Below are positions 58,929 to 64,000 of a stretch of 64,000 bases of DNA, piece by piece (within the stretch, counting starts at the first letter, position 1; each line of letters begins with the position of its first letter). The notes under the pieces are model-generated. The model was given only the letters and a program-made list of their open reading frames with translations, had not been told where the DNA came from and did no database searches. The stretch is from Aricia agestis (lineage: Eukaryota > Arthropoda > Insecta > Lepidoptera > Lycaenidae): NCBI RefSeq assembly GCF_905147365.1, contig NC_056407.1, forward strand, positions 23,419,980 to 23,483,979. The letters are read 5' to 3'. The position numbers were made by a program, and so were the translations under genes.

Positions 58929-59378
58929 CGTAGCACGCGGCTACACGCTTCGAAAGGTCGTAGCACGCGACTACGCGCTACGAAAGGTCGTAGCACGCGG
59001 CTACACGCTTCGAAAGGTCGTAGCACGCGACTACGCACTACGAAAGGTCGTAGCACGCGGCTACACGCTTCGAAAGGTTGTAGCACGCGACTACGCGCTA
59101 CGAAAGGTCGTAGCACGCGACTACGCACTACGAAAGGTCGTAGCACGCGGCTACACGCTTCGAAAGGTCGTAGCACGCGACTACGCGCTACGAAAGGTCG
59201 TAGCACGCGGCTACACGCTTCGAAAGGTCGTAGCACGCGGCTACACGCTTCGAAAGGTTGTAGCACGCGGCTACACGCTTCGAAAGGTTGTAGCACGCGG
59301 CTACACGCTTCGAAAGGTTGTAGCACGCGGCTACACGCTTCGAAAGGTTGTAGCACGCGGCTACGCGCTACAAAAGCT
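58929..59378 (+). repeat. 30-bp minisatellite, 15 copies, two subtypes
   Basis: Subtype A contains CACGCGGCTACACGCTTCGA and subtype B contains CACGCGACTACGCGCTACGA; both start CGTAGCACGCG and end CGAAAGGT. The order is A B A B' A B B' A B A A A A A and a final A/B hybrid. The last five units begin T instead of C. The unit is CpG-rich and has internal dyad symmetry (CGTAGC...GCTACG). Because 30 is a multiple of 3, long frames of 182, 159 and 151 codons open on both strands; I regard them as non-coding. Confidence 0.95.
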
Positions 59379-60088
59379 CGTATTATAATTATTATTGTAT
59401 CTTTGCATAATGCATAGTTATGCGCCTCCTTTTTTTCCTATTTAGTAGCGACCGTCGCGTCGTCATGGAAAAATCAAAGTTTTTTAAACTAAACATTCTA
59501 CAATATTTTGTTAATTTAATATGTTTCGATCCACATATAACGCAGAAAATATAAATAAAAAATCACACAATTCTTTCGCGTTTACATTAAAACAACGAAT
59601 AATTTTCGCGCATAAGAAATCAATAATTAAATTGTTCTGAAAATTGTCACTTCCAGAAATAAAATAAATTTTTAATCAACAAAATATATAAAAGTTTAGT
59701 TTCCACTCGATTGTGTACCGAAATATTATGATATAAGTTCGTGTCCAGTTTTATTTCTTTCAATTTTACAACACTCATAATATCAGTAGCAGACATATTT
59801 AAAGCTTTCAATAATATTCGAAATATAAACGTATCAATTAATGAAATGATATATTGGTTCGGTATGCATTTCGAATATCAATATAATTAAACATAATTAA
59901 GTACGTATCAATCGAACATTGTAATGTTTATTAATAATATTATATCGATGTACGTGTAATGTTTCTGAAGCGAAAAATCTTAGGTCGCGGTATGAGTGAA
60001 ATTACTCGGCTTTACTTTTGCCACGTGTAATGTGAACATATAATATTATTGTGTGTGTATATATTTTTACATTTAAAAATGAATAGAC
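59379..60088. other. Unassigned AT-rich DNA
   Basis: No feature recognised. Confidence 0.4.
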
Positions 60089-60415
60089 TTTTTTTTATGA
60101 TATAAGGGGGCAAACGAGCAAACGGGTCACCTGATGGAAAGCAACTTCCGTCGCCCATGGACACTCGCAGCATCAGAAGAGCTGCAAGTGCATTGCCAGC
60201 CTTTTAAGAGGGAAGGGTAATAGGGGAGGGTAGGGAAGGGAAGGGAATAGTTGAGGGTAGGGAAGGGAATAGAGTAGGGATTAGGGGGTTGGGCCTCCGG
60301 TAAACTCACTCACTCGGCGAAACACAGCGCAAGCGCTGTTTCACGACGGTTTTCTGTGAGAACGTGGTATTTATCCGGTCGAGTCGGCCCATTCGTGCCG
60401 AAGCATGGCTCTCCA
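60089..60415 (-). mobile_element. SINE-like element with LINE 3' end (copy I)
   Basis: Full-length minus copy. The last bases of the head are changed (CTCTCCAACTTT instead of CTCTCCCACGTA). Confidence 0.85.
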
Positions 60416-61273
60416 ACTTTATATTATTATTTATCTTTCAGTGTTCTTTTGCAATTGAGATAGTTGATATTTACCATTTTCAATATATTATATTAAAATT
60501 AATATGATTTAGTTGGTATTTAGTTGGTATAAGTAAGCGCATATGTAAAAGCCTCGAATGGTTTTCTCTAAAGACAAGAAATTTTTCTTACATTTATAAC
60601 GAAGTATTTACAAAATAAATATATTTTTAATTTTCACCCCAAGCATCTACAAAAGGATAAAAATATAATTTTACGGCGGTAAAATAGGAGGAAAAGCTAT
60701 CACTGAATAAAATGTGTATTAAAACGCTTATCCCGAAGACAAAAAGCATAACTCGTATTTTGATAAAACGGGCAGGGAGGTGTCGAGCGTGTGAGATGTA
60801 CTAAATTATTCCCGGCGGATCCTGTGGACGCTTTAATGAATTTTTAATCGAATTACAACGCCGCTCGGGAGGAATTTTACAAATACATCTTAACGTTATT
60901 ATCTTGATGTATTGCTCGCGTTATTGTGTTTGAAACTTTACAAGATTCAGATACGCGTTGTCTAATAAGGTTATATTAGGATTTAGTAAAGTTAAAATTC
61001 ACAGATACACAATGACGTATCGATTATTATTTTTTACAAAGTCCAAACATTTATAAATTTTGCGCGTTACATAACAATAATAATGTATATTGTATAGACG
61101 TTAAAATTTACAATAGAATGCATCAATTTAAAATCATAGCTGGTTGCTGTTAAAGCATTTATGTATTAACCCATAAAAATTTTTGTTGAGTTATGAATGC
61201 AGTTTTGTTCTACTCGTTAATAATCGAAAGAATTACTCGAAAATAAACGAAAAAATTACATGACTGCGTTAAT
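60416..61273. other. Unassigned DNA
   Basis: Bases 60770-60960 are of mixed composition with a few TAAT-type motifs. No gene or repeat recognised. Confidence 0.4.
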
Positions 61274-61505
61274 AACTCAATACATATTTTTTGTGGGATG
61301 ATACACCAATGTTTAACAGCGTCCTGCTTTAAGTAAAACAATCGTCAAACAAATAAATAAGTATACAATTGTCATTTAACAAATAGTTCGTAACTCAATA
61401 CATATTTTTTGTGGGATGATACACCAATGTTTAATAGCGTCCTGCTATAAGTTAAACAATCGTCAAATAAATAAATAAGCATAAAATCGTCATTGAACAA
61501 AAAGT
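61274..61505 (+). repeat. Tandem duplication, 118-bp period, two copies
   Basis: Both units begin AACTCAATACATATTTTTTG and contain GATGATACACCAATGTTTAA. The second begins at 61392. They differ by several substitutions and small indels. Confidence 0.9.
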
Positions 61506-61831
61506 CTTTTTTTATTGCACCATATCGCCTAGCACTTTCAAACACCTGGGTCAGTATGTTGCAATATTCACGCCGTATGTAAAAAACCTAACAAAATTGC
61601 TCCTGTAATAGTGAGTGAGCTAAGTAAATAAGCGCCTATCTGTTTTTACAGCCTTTTACTTTCATGATTTTGTACGTTGGCCTTTATGGAGGTTTTTATT
61701 TTAGTATGGCTGGCAATATTAGAGGCCACCGGGGCCCGGCGATAAAATGCCCTGAAAGTGCTATGATTATTGCACCATAAAAACTAGGCTCTTTTCAATT
61801 TTCAAGCTTTAATGACATTCTATCTTGTATG
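61506..61831. other. Unassigned DNA
   Basis: No feature recognised. Confidence 0.4.
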
Positions 61832-61904
61832 TACCATCGAGGAAATTGATTCCTAGGCAGTTGACGGACCTACGTCATTTGGTCGACTTATGTCAATTCA
61901 ATGT

Positions 61905-62628
61905 TGTTGTTTGTGCGTTTTAAGATGATATGGATGACAGTTCTCATATTCCTTGCTACAGGTTTTTTTTAACAAGAAAACAAAAAAAAAATGAAATGTA
62001 ATAAATTATATTCCATCTACAAAAACAAAGGTTTCCTATAATTGTAAATGAATAAAAATGAAAAGTAGCTAAATGCTAACTTATTAATATAACATTATAA
62101 ATATTAACTGTGTGAACAGGAGTGAAAATTATTGTAAGAAAAATATTTGAAAAATGTCAGATGCATGAAACGGAACTTATGCCAATAGAGATTGACTCTG
62201 TTGAATCGAAATCAAATCGATAAAAAGGGCGGCCATTTCAAATCGCCGGCGCCACTCTGAAACGTCAGTACGAAATCGATAATTGCGATTGCAATTCCTT
62301 TACGAAGTGATTCGAAATTTTTTAAATATCGATTAATTTTTTTAGATAACTTCCCTACTATTGTCAATTATTATGTTTCACCCTACGAATAATAGAAACT
62401 AAGGAAAAGTAACTCCGTCAAAAAACATGCTCCACAATACTTGTCAAAAAAGTGAACCTTTCAATACATTTGCAATATTTAGGTGACCTTGAGCGGTACT
62501 AGGCTGACGTTATATGACAGATCAAAAGGAACCAAATTTAAAACGGTAATAGTATGGGAGTTACGATTCCTTAGTTTTTATTATTCGTAGGTGTCACCCA
62601 TATCATCATAAAACGCACAAACTACAGC
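61905..62628. mobile_element. Inverted-repeat element nested in family T
   Basis: GTTTGTGCGTTTTAAGATGA with TATGGATGACA (left) pairs with TGTCACCCATATCATCATAA and AACGCACAAAC (right). The interior has no coding and includes the smaller element at 62379. Confidence 0.65.
62379..62593. mobile_element. MITE with CACC-TACGAATAATA arms (third level of nesting)
   Basis: CACCCTACGAATAATAGAAA plus CTAAGGAAAAGTAACTCC is inverted at 62557-62593 with a few mismatches. No clear target duplication. Confidence 0.65.
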
Positions 62629-62662
62629 TGTGATCGGTCGGATGGGTTTGACGTAATGCGAT

Positions 62663-62836
62663 CAAATTACGTAGGTCCACCATTTACCTATAAGTTAAGT
62701 TCTCTAATAGAACTTTATAATAAATTACTAAAAACATTTCTGGTACTAAAATAAACATCATACCCTCAAAGTTACCCGAGCATAATATTACGATGGTATA
62801 TCATCAAACATCCAATAAAGAAAGGTTAAAAGCGTA
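62663..62836 (+). repeat. Direct repeat, left copy
   Basis: Matches 63824-63994 over the whole length except one substitution and one 3-base indel. It covers the family T right arm and about 125 bases of flank. Confidence 0.95.
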
Positions 62837-63390
62837 GAAATCAACGTCTTTTATAGTACAATATAGTGGACATAATGGCGCTGAGGAATTTCTTTATAAA
62901 AATGATTAAGAATTACTATGTACTTAATAAACATTTTAATTTATTTTATTATGTTGTCTTAATTGTCGTAATGGCATAATATTATGTTGCTTCATCAGTA
63001 AATTAAGCAATTGATAAATAAATCTTGATTAAGTTATTAAATAACGGGTTTTGGCTCACCACACATCCCCACCACTGTATGTCCTGTGTCGCTAGGATTG
63101 ACAGCGGTATAATTATTATTAAGTTCTTACGGCATTCCAAATAAACAAGTCCCTAAAAACTTGCCCCTAATATTTTCTACTTAGCGCTAAATCCATTTTG
63201 CGGGTTATTATACCCCAAACTTCGCGACTTCCAGTGGCGTTGGACTGTCGCTAAGAAATGATAGCCCGTCAGTTTTATAACTTACAAAGTAAAATTCCTT
63301 GTACCAATTAAAGCTGGGTCCAAATGTAGGCCACTGCTATAGAGGAGTTTACCTCTGGTTTTGCCTTCCGAATTCAACTTTTGCTTGTAT
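62837..63390. other. Unassigned AT-rich DNA
   Basis: No feature recognised between the repeat and the SINE. Confidence 0.4.
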
Positions 63391-63676
63391 TGACGACCTC
63401 TGTGGCTCAATTGGTTGAGTGTGTGGCAGCTCAACGGGGTCGCGGGTTTGGAATCAAGCCGAAAGAACAAAAAAGTTTTCAATGTTCCTGGGTCTGAATG
63501 TTCCTGAGTCTGGATGTGTATTAAATATGTGTATGATATAATAAAAATCTTAAATATATGTATGGTATAAAAGTATTAAATATATTTCCGTTGTCTGGTA
63601 TCTGTAACACAAGTCCTTTAGGTACTTAGCACGGGGCCAGACTGACGTGGTGTGAAGAGTTCATATATATTATTAT
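63391..63676 (+). mobile_element. tRNA-derived SINE (copy 3)
   Basis: Plus-strand copy: TGTGGCTCAATTGGTTGAGT (A-box region), a damaged B box (GGTTTGGAATCAAGCC), the shared body to GGGGCCAGACTGACGTGGTG, and a TATTATT tail. The GTTCCTGRGTCTG block is duplicated (63483-63512). Confidence 0.8.
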
Positions 63677-63704
63677 TTCTATAATAAACTGATTTTTCAT
63701 GTAC

Positions 63705-63871
63705 CTACCATTTAAAGAAATTAATTCATAGGCGTATAGGTGGTGGACCTACCTTAATTGGTCGGGCTATGTTATATCAATATTAGTCGTTATCTGTCAG
63801 CATTGGATTTGACATAACGCGACCAAATTACGTAGGTCCACCATTTACCTATAAGTTAAGTTCTCTAATAG
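63705..63871. mobile_element. Long-TIR MITE (family T), copy 5, uninterrupted
   Basis: About 167 bp. Both arms and an uninterrupted centre (ATCAATATTAGTCGTTATCT) are present, so it shows the empty state of the site occupied at 13.1, 52.2 and 61.9 kb. Confidence 0.75.
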
Positions 63872-63994
63872 AACTTTATAATAAATTACTAAAAACATTT
63901 CTGGTACTAAAATAAACATACTCTCAAAGTTACCCGAGCATAATATTACGATGGTATATCATCAAACATCCAATAAAGAAAGGTTAAAAGCGTA
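63824..63994 (+). repeat. Direct repeat, right copy
   Basis: Second copy of 62663-62836. The offset between copies is 1161 bases at the left boundary. Confidence 0.95.
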
Positions 63995-64000
63995 TACGTC

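Larger units (their letters stand above)
61832..62710. mobile_element. Long-TIR MITE (family T), copy 4, with nested inverted-repeat DNA
   Basis: The left arm TACCATCGAGGAAATTGATT is nearly identical to that at 13086. The right arm contains CTGTGATCGGTCGGATGGGT and ends AAGTTCTCTAATAG. The centre holds the element at 61905-62628. Confidence 0.75.

Noticed and set aside
58929..59378. CRISPR-like array
   Set aside because: The units are contiguous without unique spacers and the genome is eukaryotic; this is a minisatellite.
58869..59417. Open frame of 182 codons, with others of 159 and 151 codons over the same bases
   Set aside because: They exist because a 30-bp repeat without stop codons stays in phase. 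They overlap in different frames and on both strands, and show no start context or non-repetitive domain.

Overview
This window looks like a non-coding stretch (intergenic or intronic) of a lepidopteran nuclear genome. The support is the AT-rich background, the absence of any convincing host exon, and a dense mix of repeats of kinds I associate with butterflies and moths. These include short Helitrons with TC...CTAG ends and a terminal hairpin, tRNA-derived SINEs, a SINE-like family sharing its 3' end with a LINE, miniature inverted-repeat elements (MITEs) with TAA/TTA target duplications, non-LTR retrotransposon remnants and a Ty1/copia element. Species and host gene cannot be named from the sequence. 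All recognisable protein coding belongs to transposable elements and is truncated, internally deleted or interrupted; only the copia gag frame is open from end to end.

Layout. 1-1.7 kb: an internally deleted LINE (ORF1 joined to the ORF2 C-terminus) inside a Helitron fragment. 2.6-5.8 kb: Helitrons, a 10-bp tandem repeat and a MITE. 6.8-9.5 kb: a perfect 25-bp-arm palindrome, a SINE-like copy, and adjacent MITEs, one carrying a 5'-truncated R1-like LINE with a 15-bp target duplication. 9.5-20 kb: mostly unrecognised AT-rich DNA, broken by a nested MITE pair at 13.1-13.7 kb, a perfect RFX X-box at 16.27 kb and a CRE-centred palindrome at 19.83 kb. 20-26.5 kb: SINE-like copies, a large nested foldback element and several Helitrons. 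26.5-35.9 kb: mostly unassigned, with a DRE/CGATA cluster at 31.96 kb. 36-47.4 kb: Helitrons (one tandemly duplicated), SINEs, a LINE remnant and two inverted-repeat elements, one with perfect 64-bp arms.

48.3-51.1 kb is a three-level nest: a recent, internally deleted copia element (213-bp LTRs differing at one base, TSD AAGTT) inside a hAT-like MITE (8-bp TSD TGACGGAC) inside a long-TIR MITE. The same long-TIR family recurs at 13.1, 52.2, 61.8 and 63.7 kb. In three of those copies an unrelated inverted-repeat element sits at about the same central point. 53-64 kb holds an element with an internal 300-bp duplication, a LINE 3' end that explains the tail of the SINE-like family, a 15-copy 30-bp minisatellite open in several frames, a 118-bp tandem duplication and a nearly identical 170-bp direct repeat at the right edge.

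How the pieces relate: autonomous LINEs would supply reverse transcriptase to the SINE-like copies that carry their tail, and the copia deletion derivative could only move with enzymes supplied in trans. I found no convincing new cellular system. The most unusual signals are the recurrent nesting at one site, the minisatellite and the copia derivative.
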